Below, in pieces: positions 18,934-27,403 of a stretch of 64,000 nt of DNA. The stretch is taken from positions 62,001 to 126,000 of the forward strand of contig NZ_JADCNK010000016.1 in assembly GCF_014947265.1 (NCBI RefSeq), written 5' to 3'. The notes beneath the pieces were generated by a model, which was not told the DNA's origin, did no database searches, and saw only the letters and a list, made by a program, of their open reading frames with translations. A program made the position numbers and the translations under genes. This DNA comes from Pedobacter sp014947265 (lineage in GTDB: Bacteria > Bacteroidota > Bacteroidia > Sphingobacteriales > Sphingobacteriaceae). Each line of letters starts with the position of its first letter. Position 1 is the stretch's first letter.

Positions 18934-21246
18934 TCAAGGCATCGCTGGCTGATCCTGAAGATAAAAGATCAATTCTCCTTCCTGAATCAGCGATTGGTGG
19001 GTAATTTGATTTTTGGTAAAAGATTTTCCGTTTAAAGTGATTTTTGAGATGTAAATAGATTTTTTAGTCTTTTTTATGGCTGTTATGGTTAGTTTTTTGC
19101 CATTGTTAAAGGAAATTACAGTTTGGGTAAATAAAGGGCTCGTTAATTGGTAGTTTCCTGAAACAGGATCTACCGGATAAAAACCCATTGCTGCAAATAT
19201 ATACCATGCCGACATTTGTCCGGCATCGTCATTGCCACTTAAACCGCCAGCTCCTTCATCATACTCTTCTGCTAAAATACGCGATACCTGCTGCTGGGTC
19301 TTCCAGGGAGAAGCGGTATAATTATACAAAAAGGGGATCTGGTGACCAGGCTCGTTGCCATGCCAGTATTCCTTTTTGTCGAAAAGGGAATCCAGTTCAT
19401 TTTCGAGGTTTTTACTTCCGCCCATTAATTTAATCAATCCAGGCATATCATGTGGTACGTAAAAGGTGTATTGCCTTGGCGTTCCTTCCGTAATATAGGG
19501 TTCACGGTGATCAGGATAAAAAGGCTTGTACCAACTGCCATTGGCAAAGCGGCCCCTGGCCATTCCCACCTGTTGATCGAATACATTTTTATAACTAGAA
19601 GCCCTTTCCATTAGCTGTTGATAATCCGCTGTTTTACCCAGATCTTTCGCTACAGTAGCCAAAGCATAATCATCATAGGCATACTCGAGCGTTCTGCTCA
19701 CCTGTTCCCGTTTGTGAAAAGCATCCGGAATGCTGTCTTCCATAGGGATATAACCATATTTCAGGTAACTGTTAATCCCACGGCGGCCTTTGCCATTGAG
19801 ATAATCAGCCGAATCGGGCATTTGAAAGGCATTCTGGCGCATCAGGCGATAGGCTTCCTTTACATCATAACCGCGAATCCCCTTGTTATAGGCCGAAGCC
19901 AGAAAAGCAGTAGCGTGGTCGCCAATCATGGCTGCAGTATAATTATTCCAACAGGGGAAAATGGGCAGCCAACCACCTTGTTGTCCTTTTAGCACCAACG
20001 AATTTGCAAAATCGTTGGTCAGATCGGGTTTTAAAAGTTCTGTAAGGGGTAATTGGGCACGGTAGATATCCCACATTGAAAAATCATCGTAATAATTTCC
20101 TTTTGTCAGTGTTTTTTTTGCGTAATTGCCTGCAAATTGAGGGTACCCGCCGTCTACATCATTAAATAATCGGGGGTGCTGCTGTGCATGGTAAAGTGCC
20201 GTGTAGAATATGCGCTTATTTTTTTCATTAGGGTCGTTAACCTTAACCTGGCTAAGCGACTGCTCCCAAATGCGACTTGTTTTAGCCACAACGGTTTCGA
20301 AACTGGCCGTATTGATCTCGGCTTCGAGGTTAAGTTTTGCTGCGGCTATACTGGTAAAAGAAGTACCAGCGTAAATACTAATGCTTTCTCCTTTTTGTAG
20401 TTTAAAGCCCAGATAGGCACCTAAATCTATCTGGTTTTCGATGGATTGATGTGCTGAAACATTGCCCCCGCTAAATACACCACTTTTTGTAAAACCTTTT
20501 TTAATGCGGATGAAAAAATAGCCGCTAAAGCCTGCTGCTTTTCCCCAGCCCTGGTAAATGCGGTGAACAGGATTGTAGCCCGAGATTTCACCTCTTTGGC
20601 GGTCAATTTTAATATATCCTTTACCCTGATCGCTATTTGGGGTAATTAACAGATAAACACTGTCTGCCTTTAATGCTGTGATTTTAATCAGGCCACAACG
20701 CAAGGTGGCGGTAGCTTCCATAAGTAGGTTATAGCGAGGTAAATTTGCTTTGTAATAAGCAGGTGTAGCTACTTCACCCTGATGTGTATAATCAATTGCA
20801 TAATCTGTTGGGCTGGTTTTCAGTTTACCAGAAATGGGCATAATGGTAAAGCTACCATAATCTTGCGTACAGGAGCCGCTGATCCAGTGGCTGGCCCTGA
20901 TGCCATAAAATTTCTTATTGTTATAATAATAGGGGGCAAGGCATTTCTTTTCCGAAAGCTGAGTTTGTGGCGTCCACTGGGTCATGCTAAAGGGGGGCGC
21001 AACGGCTGGTATGGTATTGGCCAGCCTTTCTGTTTTGTCTTCTATATGCTGGCTGGCGAGTGTGGTACTTGCGGATGTACCCGAAAATGGCTGCACATAT
21101 TTGATTACAGATTGCTGCGCGAAGGCCTTGCTGCCAACAAGCATAAAAAGCAATGAAATACTGGTATAAAATGTTAATCGGGTGGCCCGGTTTTTACTTC
21201 GTTTTGTAAACAGTTTAATCATTTTTATATCGGAAAAGTTAATCAT
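18934..21246 (-). CDS. GH92 family alpha-mannosidase
   Basis: The 770-residue protein is of usual GH92 length: a signal peptide (LTFYTSISLLFMLVGSKAFAQ), an N-terminal beta-sandwich (about 40-300) and an alpha/alpha barrel with typical GH92 stretches YFIRIKKGF, TALYHAQQHPRLF, DDFSMWDIYRAQLPL, GGWLPIFPCWNNYTAAMIGDHA, LEYAYDDYALA and LSGNDDAGQMSAWYIFAAMGFYPV. The NDDAGQMSAW and GDH elements belong to the calcium and catalytic sites. GH92 enzymes are exo-acting, calcium-dependent alpha-mannosidases, placed in the periplasm or on the surface. It is the last gene of the PUL operon. Its start ATG overlaps the GH28 stop as ATGA; Met at 21222 is an alternative. Confidence 0.95.
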   Translation of the reverse strand: MINFSDIKMIKLFTKRSKNRATRLTFYTSISLLFMLVGSKAFAQQSVIKYVQPFSGTSASTTLASQHIEDKTERLANTIPAVAPPFSMTQWTPQTQLSEKKCLAPYYYNNKKFYGIRASHWISGSCTQDYGSFTIMPISGKLKTSPTDYAIDYTHQGEVATPAYYKANLPRYNLLMEATATLRCGLIKITALKADSVYLLITPNSDQGKGYIKIDRQRGEISGYNPVHRIYQGWGKAAGFSGYFFIRIKKGFTKSGVFSGGNVSAHQSIENQIDLGAYLGFKLQKGESISIYAGTSFTSIAAAKLNLEAEINTASFETVVAKTSRIWEQSLSQVKVNDPNEKNKRIFYTALYHAQQHPRLFNDVDGGYPQFAGNYAKKTLTKGNYYDDFSMWDIYRAQLPLTELLKPDLTNDFANSLVLKGQQGGWLPIFPCWNNYTAAMIGDHATAFLASAYNKGIRGYDVKEAYRLMRQNAFQMPDSADYLNGKGRRGINSYLKYGYIPMEDSIPDAFHKREQVSRTLEYAYDDYALATVAKDLGKTADYQQLMERASSYKNVFDQQVGMARGRFANGSWYKPFYPDHREPYITEGTPRQYTFYVPHDMPGLIKLMGGSKNLENELDSLFDKKEYWHGNEPGHQIPFLYNYTASPWKTQQQVSRILAEEYDEGAGGLSGNDDAGQMSAWYIFAAMGFYPVDPVSGNYQLTSPLFTQTVISFNNGKKLTITAIKKTKKSIYISKITLNGKSFTKNQITHQSLIQEGELIFYLQDQPAMP

Positions 21247-22760
21247 GGCAGCGTTTTTATTGCCTCTTTCTGGTCAATGGGTAGTTTAATATTTTTAATG
21301 GATACCTGGTCTGTTTTTTTCAAAATAATAATATTATTATGCGCTGCTTTTTCAATTTCAAGCCCTTCCAAATTTATCGTATGCACATCATCAAAAATAA
21401 CGGCAGGCCTAAAATCAGGATTCTTATAGTTTAATTTAACATTTTTAAGCGATATGCCTTTCGCATGGTGTACATAAAGGCCCCATGCCGGCAATTCGCC
21501 AAACATACTAAATTCGGGGTAGCCAGCTTCATTTTCGGTTACCGTATCCAACGCATCAACCGCAATGTGGGCAATTGCTTTGGATGCACCACCGCCGTAG
21601 GTAATTTCTATATTTTCGAGCACCACATTTTCGATATCGTGTCCGGGGATGCCTGCAATGGCTGCTGGCAATAAATTATGCGGAGCTGATTTGGGTAATG
21701 GTCCTTCAATGGGGTAACCGGCATCGGGTTTGGCATTTGGGATATCGGCTTTTAGATTCGCAATGCGGATGTTCTTTACCGAGCTGTATTGTGTACCTTT
21801 ATTCCGGTGACCCAGGCGTATAAAAATGGCGTTGCCTGTATACTTTGCCGTAACACCATCAATATCTACACCATCAATAAAGCCACCATCTACAGCTTCG
21901 AGTGCTATCGCAGAACGATAGGTATTGTAAACGGTAATATTTCGCACTTTAATGTTGCGGAAACCACCATAAGAGCCTGTTCCGATTTTAAAACCACTGG
22001 CGCTTGAGCGGATGGTACAATTGGCTATATAAATATTCTCGCAGGTTCCGGGGCGCCCTTCCGATTTCAGACAAATGCCGTCATCAGCTGCATCGATATT
22101 ACAATTGCTAATGTTTACATTTTTGCTATTTACAATATCAATTCCGTCGTTGTTCCAGTATTCGGTGCTTTCTACTGTTACACTATCAATGGTTACTTTG
22201 TTGCATCCGGCAAAGTCTTGCACCCAGCCTGCGCTGTTTTTAATTTTAACATTTTTTACCTTAATCTCTTCGCAATTGTTAAAGGCAATTAAACGGGGCC
22301 TGTTATATTCGGAAGGACGCTTAGTCATCCAGGTTTCATCTTGCAAAGTACCATTATGCAACAATTGCAATAAACTTTTAACCACTTCGCGGCCCCTTCC
22401 GTTAATAGTACCTTTGCCGTTTATGGTAACATGGTGTTGACCATTGGCCGAAATAAGTGCACGGGCCGCCGCCGGACCGTAATCCATCCGGTTGGTACTG
22501 CCTAACAGTTCGGCACCTGCTTCAAGGTAAAGCTCAACCCCCGATTTTAGTTCGATTGGACCGGTAACAAATTGCCCTGGTGGAACAACTATCCGTCCGC
22601 CCGATTTACCGGCGACATTAATAGCATTTTGGATCGCTTTTGTATTGAGTGCTTCCAATCCGGGTTTTGCTCCAAAATTAACAATGTTGAATGCTTTAGG
22701 TTGTGCATTAACCACCAGACTATGAAATAAATACACGAAGGATAAGATCAGGAATCTCAT
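21243..22760 (-). CDS. GH28-family glycosidase (polygalacturonase-like, divergent active site)
   Basis: The protein has 505 residues, a signal peptide and a right-handed parallel beta-helix. It keeps NNDGID (203-208) and DDG (226-228), the positions of the three catalytic Asp of GH28. The usual SGHG-x-SIGS with its His is replaced by SASGFKIGTGS, and the RIK triad by FIRLG. Family knowledge: GH28 cleaves alpha-linked galacturonic acid with inversion. The altered site suggests another uronic-acid or rhamnogalacturonan-like substrate, probably exo-acting. It is coupled to GH92 by a 4-base overlap and follows GH89 by 16 bases. Confidence 0.9.
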   Translation of the reverse strand: MRFLILSFVYLFHSLVVNAQPKAFNIVNFGAKPGLEALNTKAIQNAINVAGKSGGRIVVPPGQFVTGPIELKSGVELYLEAGAELLGSTNRMDYGPAAARALISANGQHHVTINGKGTINGRGREVVKSLLQLLHNGTLQDETWMTKRPSEYNRPRLIAFNNCEEIKVKNVKIKNSAGWVQDFAGCNKVTIDSVTVESTEYWNNDGIDIVNSKNVNISNCNIDAADDGICLKSEGRPGTCENIYIANCTIRSSASGFKIGTGSYGGFRNIKVRNITVYNTYRSAIALEAVDGGFIDGVDIDGVTAKYTGNAIFIRLGHRNKGTQYSSVKNIRIANLKADIPNAKPDAGYPIEGPLPKSAPHNLLPAAIAGIPGHDIENVVLENIEITYGGGASKAIAHIAVDALDTVTENEAGYPEFSMFGELPAWGLYVHHAKGISLKNVKLNYKNPDFRPAVIFDDVHTINLEGLEIEKAAHNNIIILKKTDQVSIKNIKLPIDQKEAIKTLP

Positions 22761-22776
22761 GGAATTTGAATTACGT

Positions 22777-24984
22777 TTACTGGTGTATTATCCCAATGGT
22801 TTTACGGTATTTCTGATACATTTCCATGGCAACATTTACCGGGTTTCCAACAGTTTTGGTTGGGTAGTCTTTTCGCTGATTAACCCATTTCCATTCCCAG
22901 TTACTTACTTCTTCATTAAATTGGCTGGTATTAAAATCGCTTTGCTGTTTTAATGCTTGTTCGGCACGGGTAAGGAAAAGCTGCCACCTTGGTTTATAAA
23001 AATCAGTTAACAAGCCGCTCCATTGCCTGCAGGCATACTCATTCAAGGGGCTTTTCGCATCTCCCCATAGGGTAATCAGGTCTTTGGCATTCATTTCGTA
23101 AAGTGCTTTTTCAGCTGGAGTTTCTCCCCATTTCCTCGCATCACTTACCCATGGCCCAAGCATAAAATCTTTTCTGGTGGCCAACAGCCTGTCCATATCA
23201 TCAATCAGCTGTATAAATTTGCTGCTTTCTTTTTTAAAGGTAAGCAGGTCTTTTTTGCGGTAGGCCGTCACCATGTTTCTTTGTACAGGCAAGGCATAAT
23301 TGGCCATTACCTGTCGGGTGATATCAACCAGATCGTATTGAAAACCATCGCTGGTTTTGCAAAGCGGTGCGGCTCTTACAAATTCATCCCAGGCCGGAAG
23401 CAAATCTTTTTCCTGGTAATTTAAGGTGGTTTTTGCCCAACGGGTTAACGAATCGAAAGTAGGTCGTGCCTGAATAATCGATTCTGCACCATCTCTGATA
23501 TATTTATCAGCCGGAACGTTGTAAACGGTTTTACGCAATATTTCCCAGCCTTTTAACGCATTTGCATTACTTTTTCCGTAGCGGTTGCGCACAAATTTGG
23601 GTAACCAGGTTTTTAAATCTATGGGTTTAGACTGCCAGGCATTATCCATCATTAACTCATAAAGTACCGGATTTTGTTCTATGCCTTCCATGCTCAGTCC
23701 AATACCTTTCATTTTACCACTTTGTGGATCATTGAGCGCCTCGGCAGGGGCAGTTGCCACTACATCCATCCGCCCAAAAAGGTTGGTATTGCCACCAAAA
23801 TTGTGCAACATATTCCAGATCCATGGTTTACCATAAAAGCCTTGTGTCCTTTTCCAAACCGGTTCTATTTCGGTAGCCAGGTCAAGTAAAATCATCTTAT
23901 CGTTTGGTACAGCCTTTAATAAAGCCTCTGTTTGCGGCTCTTTCCAGAATTTCCGATCACTGTAGAATAACCATCCCTGCATTACCCAAATGGCTTTCGG
24001 ATCTGCTTGCGCCATACCGTCGTAAATCCTTGCGCTTAGTTTACCTAAAAACTCCGGATCGGAAGAAGGCGGCTCATTCTCGTTAAAAGTGTCGGCTGAG
24101 TAAAGGTGATCGGTGCCCAATAATTCGGTTTGTTTCTGCAGGAATTTCTTCCCGATCTGCGCAAACATCGGATCTTCAGAATCAAGGATATAAGTATCGG
24201 CAAAGCCATTGGTCCAGTTGGTGGCTTTTAACTTTGCTTGTGGGAATTTGTTTTTAAATGCAGCCGGCACGTGTCCGGTAAAGGCAGGCAGTACCGGTTT
24301 CATCCCCAGCGACCTTTGCCTGGCTAAAATTTTCTTTTGCAGTTCAAAGTGACTTTTCATCCAGCTTACCGGAAGTGGACCAGCCCAGCCATCAATATTA
24401 CCCATCCAAAACCAGGAGAAATAAGCAGGTCCGGTAAAAAAACCTTTAAGTTCTTCATCCGAAAAGCCCATTTCTTTGTATAAAAGGTACCAGGTATATT
24501 CTTCGCCGGTAATGGCAAGAGGCATATTGATACCATGGAGGGCCATCCAGTCTATCTCTTTTTCCCAACGCGGCCAATCCCACCAGCTCATACTGTAATT
24601 AAAAGTACAATAGTTTAAATAGTAACGATAATCGTAGGGTGTTTCTTTTCTTAATTTTGTTTTTACTGCAGGCAGGGTAGCAGGCAGATTTAAATTGGTG
24701 CCATTCCAGGTAATCTGGCAGTGCGCATATTCGGTCAAATAATAATAAAAAGCCGAAGCCAGGGCAACACCGCTGCTGCCACTAAGTACAATCTTGTTGT
24801 TTTTGCTTTCAATTTCAAAAACATCTTTACCGTTTGCTTCAGCTATACTTTTGGTAACGAATGCCTGGTGTTGTTTTGGTAAAATCCGCGCAATAAGTTG
24901 ATTAGACGAGACCAGGTATTCCTGAGACCACAGGTTAGAGAACGATAGTACGAGCAGCACTATGAATAGCATTTTTATTTTCAT
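22777..24984 (-). CDS. GH89 alpha-N-acetylglucosaminidase (NAGLU-like)
   Basis: The 735-residue protein has a signal peptide and the three NAGLU domains. Recognisable stretches are YDYRYYLNYCTFNYSMSWWDW, GINMPLAITGEEYTWY, PAYFSWFWMGNIDGWAGPLP, and DTFNENEPPSSD at 298-309, which matches the human NAGLU DTFNEMQPPSS motif; the catalytic Glu is probably E302. GH89 removes terminal alpha-linked GlcNAc, in heparan sulfate from GlcA. The gene is two bases from the HGSNAT-like acyltransferase gene, a pairing that mirrors the human lysosomal pair. It is likely periplasmic. Confidence 0.95.
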   Translation of the reverse strand: MKIKMLFIVLLVLSFSNLWSQEYLVSSNQLIARILPKQHQAFVTKSIAEANGKDVFEIESKNNKIVLSGSSGVALASAFYYYLTEYAHCQITWNGTNLNLPATLPAVKTKLRKETPYDYRYYLNYCTFNYSMSWWDWPRWEKEIDWMALHGINMPLAITGEEYTWYLLYKEMGFSDEELKGFFTGPAYFSWFWMGNIDGWAGPLPVSWMKSHFELQKKILARQRSLGMKPVLPAFTGHVPAAFKNKFPQAKLKATNWTNGFADTYILDSEDPMFAQIGKKFLQKQTELLGTDHLYSADTFNENEPPSSDPEFLGKLSARIYDGMAQADPKAIWVMQGWLFYSDRKFWKEPQTEALLKAVPNDKMILLDLATEIEPVWKRTQGFYGKPWIWNMLHNFGGNTNLFGRMDVVATAPAEALNDPQSGKMKGIGLSMEGIEQNPVLYELMMDNAWQSKPIDLKTWLPKFVRNRYGKSNANALKGWEILRKTVYNVPADKYIRDGAESIIQARPTFDSLTRWAKTTLNYQEKDLLPAWDEFVRAAPLCKTSDGFQYDLVDITRQVMANYALPVQRNMVTAYRKKDLLTFKKESSKFIQLIDDMDRLLATRKDFMLGPWVSDARKWGETPAEKALYEMNAKDLITLWGDAKSPLNEYACRQWSGLLTDFYKPRWQLFLTRAEQALKQQSDFNTSQFNEEVSNWEWKWVNQRKDYPTKTVGNPVNVAMEMYQKYRKTIGIIHQ

Positions 24985-24985
24985 A

Positions 24986-26218
24986 TCAAATTTTTAGGAA
25001 CCACTTTTTATCGAAGAGGAACTTTAAGCCAAACAATTGTATTAGGAGTACACCTGTCCATACGCCAGCCTGTTGCCACGTAGTTGGGATGGTATTGATA
25101 ATTCCGCCGAAGAGGAAGTTAGAAGTAGATTCGAAGTTAAACAGACCGTGCGCAAAAATATAAATTAATATGGAATTGGTGCCCATCCACACCATAGGCA
25201 TACACCATTTTTGATAACTGCACACATCGATAAAATAATAGAAAAGTGCAAAAAGTATGATGCTCCAGCCACCTGCAAAGAGTACAAAGGTGCTCGTCCA
25301 CATGGTTTTGTTGATCGGGAAAAGGAAGCTGCCAGCGAGCGCAATTAGCAGTAATGCAATGCCCGCAATGATTAAATACAATACTTTTTTATTTGGATTG
25401 GGGCATATTGTTTTATTCTTGATAAATGTGCCGGTAAATATACCCAGCATGGCTGAGCAAATGGCCGGTATAGTGCTCAGTAAACCTTCGGGATCGTAAA
25501 CTACCCGATGAAGCTTACCTGGAAGCAACAAAAGATCTATATATGCAGAAAGATTGCCCTCTGGCGTAAAGATGCCACTGCCAAAGCCTGGAACGGGTAC
25601 AAAGCGCATAATGAGGTAATAGCCAACGAGGATAGATACTAACCAGATGACCTGTTTTTTAAGTGAGGTATTCAGGTATATTAAAGCAGCAAAGAAAGTG
25701 GCCAGGCCAATACGCCCCAGTACACTGGCAAAACGGATCTGCTCATAACCTTTCCATTGCAACATGCCATTAACTACAGCACCTAGTAAAATTAAAATCA
25801 GGGTTCTTTTAATCAGGGCATAATAAATCTTACCTGTTGAAGCCTGCCCGGTCTCTTTTTCCATGAAATACTTCTGATAAGAAAAAGGCATAGATACCCC
25901 CGAAATAAAGATAAAAAGCGGGAAAATAAGATCGTAAAAGGTAAAGCCATTCCAGGGCGAATGGTGTAGCTGGTTGCTTATACCCACTAAAATCTTTTCG
26001 AACAGGGAAAGGTTTGGGGTGCTTGCTATGGTCCAGTTGTGCGGATCCCGTATCAGAGCATGATCTTCTTTAATACCATTGGCCAATCCATGAAAAATAC
26101 CTTCGCCACTCACAATCCAAAACATATCAAAGCCACGTAAGGCATCCAGCGAAAGCAGTCGCCTGGGTTTATTTGCTAGGGGTGCTGTTGAAGATATGGT
26201 ACTGGTTGGTTGATCCAT
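24986..26218 (-). CDS. HGSNAT-like membrane acyltransferase (DUF5009 family)
   Basis: The 410-residue protein has about ten membrane helices. It opens with RRLLSLDALRGFDMFWIVSGEG, the sequence typical of heparan-alpha-glucosaminide N-acetyltransferase relatives, then LIFPLFIFISGVSMPFSY and, near the end, PMVWMGTNSILIYIFAHGLF. In humans HGSNAT moves acetyl groups from cytosolic acetyl-CoA to terminal alpha-glucosamine on the other side of the membrane so that NAGLU can cleave it. Its place immediately upstream of GH89 suggests the same relay here; activity of bacterial members is inferred. It lies eight bases from the phosphatase gene. Confidence 0.85.
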   Translation of the reverse strand: MDQPTSTISSTAPLANKPRRLLSLDALRGFDMFWIVSGEGIFHGLANGIKEDHALIRDPHNWTIASTPNLSLFEKILVGISNQLHHSPWNGFTFYDLIFPLFIFISGVSMPFSYQKYFMEKETGQASTGKIYYALIKRTLILILLGAVVNGMLQWKGYEQIRFASVLGRIGLATFFAALIYLNTSLKKQVIWLVSILVGYYLIMRFVPVPGFGSGIFTPEGNLSAYIDLLLLPGKLHRVVYDPEGLLSTIPAICSAMLGIFTGTFIKNKTICPNPNKKVLYLIIAGIALLLIALAGSFLFPINKTMWTSTFVLFAGGWSIILFALFYYFIDVCSYQKWCMPMVWMGTNSILIYIFAHGLFNFESTSNFLFGGIINTIPTTWQQAGVWTGVLLIQLFGLKFLFDKKWFLKI

Positions 26219-26226
26219 GATTCAGA

Positions 26227-27207
26227 TTACTTTTTAATCAATGTATTATAAATAATCTCACCCTGATCGTTAATGGCTTGTACGCGTAATTGGTTGTTAG
26301 TAACCGAGAATAACATGAAGCCATATTCAGATGCCACCATTTCAGCATCGGTAATGAGTTTTACAGGTGTTTTTTCAGAAGCTGAACCAGAAATAAAATA
26401 ATGTGTTTTTCCGGCAGGTTTAATATACTGCATACTATGTTCGTGACCGGTAAGATACACATCTACGCCATATTTTTCAAAAGTTGATTTTAAGGAATTA
26501 CGCACTGCTTTGGTATCATATGCATCAGTGCGGCTGCCGCCTGTATAAATAGGGTGGTGGCCTACAACAATTTTCCACTTAATTGAAGGATCTGTATCTG
26601 CCAGTGTTTTGGCTATCCAACGTTTTTGCGCCGTGGTATCTTGCCCTTTAACATTCGGACCATATTCTGCATTGCTGTAAAATTCGGGTATAAGTGGGTT
26701 GGTGTCAATAAAAGCAATGAGTACCTGGTTATTGAGGTCGCCATTGATGGGGAATTTCTTAGCGTAATACCGGGCCGGCATTTTCCACCTGCGGCTGATT
26801 TTTGAATAATCTACCTGTGCATCAGGGTTTGACTTATAATCGTGGTTGCCCAGTACAGGGTACCAGTCCCATTGTAATGAAAAATCGGTATATATATCTT
26901 CGAAAGAATATTTAAAAGAAGGGTCTTGAGCGCTGATTACGCCACTTGGATAAAAGTTATCGCCGGTAGAAATGATAAAATTAGCCTTTACATCGGAAGC
27001 CGTAATGCCCATTTGCTTGGCTACCTGTTTTTGATGATCGGCACCATTCCGTCCCCAATCGCCCATGGCGATGAAATTTAAAGCAGTTGGATCTTTGGTA
27101 AGCACCTTTGTTGCCGTAATATTTTGTGAAGGGCTTTTGGTTATAGTTTGAGCATATAATGAACCCGAAATAACAAGGGGGAAAATCAGTAGTAATTTTT
27201 TAATCAT
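26227..27207 (-). CDS. purple acid phosphatase-like metallophosphoesterase (TRAP/ACP5 type)
   Basis: The 326-residue protein has a signal peptide (LLLIFPLVISGSLYAQ) and all metal-site motifs: MGDWG with D50, TGDNFY with D83 and Tyr86, GNHD (120-123), GHHP and GHEH. The tyrosine and order match low-molecular-weight purple acid phosphatases. It would hydrolyse phosphomonoesters in the periplasm. In this operon a phosphorylated sugar or inositol phosphate is a sensible substrate. The gene is the first enzyme downstream of susD, separated from it by a MITE-like repeat. Confidence 0.93.
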   Translation of the reverse strand: MIKKLLLIFPLVISGSLYAQTITKSPSQNITATKVLTKDPTALNFIAMGDWGRNGADHQKQVAKQMGITASDVKANFIISTGDNFYPSGVISAQDPSFKYSFEDIYTDFSLQWDWYPVLGNHDYKSNPDAQVDYSKISRRWKMPARYYAKKFPINGDLNNQVLIAFIDTNPLIPEFYSNAEYGPNVKGQDTTAQKRWIAKTLADTDPSIKWKIVVGHHPIYTGGSRTDAYDTKAVRNSLKSTFEKYGVDVYLTGHEHSMQYIKPAGKTHYFISGSASEKTPVKLITDAEMVASEYGFMLFSVTNNQLRVQAINDQGEIIYNTLIKK

Positions 27208-27244
27208 AAAGGCAGATTTTAGCTATTGCAAGTTTAGGATAAAA

Positions 27245-27386
27245 ATAAGAAGAGGCTATTTCATAAATCAATTTATCTTTCAATTTTGTCACGTTGAGCT
27301 TGTCGAAACGCCTTAAAAGACACTTTCACAAGTCATTCGACAAGCTCAGGATGACATGATGTATTTATGAGACAACCTCTTCTTAT
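27245..27386. repeat. MITE-like element 2, inside the PUL operon
   Basis: The outer arms at 27245-27268 and 27363-27386 are 24-base inverted copies with three mismatches (ataagaagagg core). The inner arms gtcacgttgagcttgtcgaa (27288-27307) and ttcgacaagctcaggatgac (27336-27355) form a long hairpin. The same architecture is seen at 11761-11916. In a transcript from susD to the phosphatase gene it would fold into a large stem-loop, which could act as a partial terminator or an RNA stability element. Confidence 0.7.
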
Positions 27387-27403
27387 AAATTTGCAGGATA
27401 TTT

